Below the pieces are notes generated by a model. It did not search any database, was not told the DNA's origin, and saw nothing but the letters and a program-made list of their open reading frames with translations. Below are positions 5,592 through 5,607 of a stretch of DNA of 5,607 bases, piece after piece; position 1 is the first letter of the stretch, and each line of letters starts with the position of its first letter. Position numbers and translations under genes: made by a program. This DNA is from Nitrospirota bacterium (GTDB lineage Bacteria > Nitrospirota > JACRHJ01), in NCBI GenBank assembly GCA_021815285.1, contig JAKAHE010000139.1:1-5607 (forward strand). Reading direction: 5' to 3'.

Positions 5592-5607
5592 CGAATAAAA
5601 ACGCGGA

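Overview
The window looks like chromosomal DNA from an anaerobic bacterium with a Gram-negative-type envelope. The evidence is a ferredoxin-dependent 2-oxoacid oxidoreductase, two radical SAM enzymes that need oxygen-free conditions, a lipid A-type acyltransferase, and a Sec-exported protein. I cannot name the phylum. Omnitrophota-, Nitrospirota- or Desulfobacterota-like lineages would fit, but that is a guess. All protein genes read on the minus strand; the only plus-strand gene is a tRNA.

Reading in the direction of transcription (right to left), the first block is a tight three-gene run. It holds an exported DUF4410-like protein (5563-4979), a B12-binding-type radical SAM protein with an unusual C-terminal extension (4956-3412), and an LpxL/HtrB-like acyltransferase (3419-2520). 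The gaps are 22 bp and then an 8-bp overlap, so this is very probably one operon. A second radical SAM protein with a SPASM-like C-terminal cysteine set follows (2448-1057). The 71-bp gap before it holds a good internal promoter and an inverted repeat that includes the gene's ribosome binding site. These four genes together suggest an envelope-lipid tailoring cassette, but no substrate can be read from the sequence.

Beyond this lies a complete tRNA-Phe(GAA) gene on the plus strand (973-1048), with its own promoter and an encoded CCA end. It converges on the second radical SAM gene with only 8 bp between them. To its left, back on the minus strand, are the beta subunit (TTG start, 843-97) and the first 33 codons of the gamma subunit (from 100, cut by the window edge) of a VOR/KOR-type 2-oxoacid:ferredoxin oxidoreductase. 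The alpha subunit normally encoded just upstream is not there. The tRNA and its promoter occupy that place, and a 26-codon open frame of unknown meaning ends exactly on the beta start codon.

No insertion sequence, CRISPR array, rRNA gene or convincing rho-independent terminator is visible, and no gene-free stretch exceeds 300 bp. The most interesting points are the radical SAM/acyltransferase cassette, the PCP_red-like tail on the B12-type radical SAM protein, the possible sequestration of a ribosome binding site by read-through RNA, and the missing alpha subunit at the tRNA boundary.
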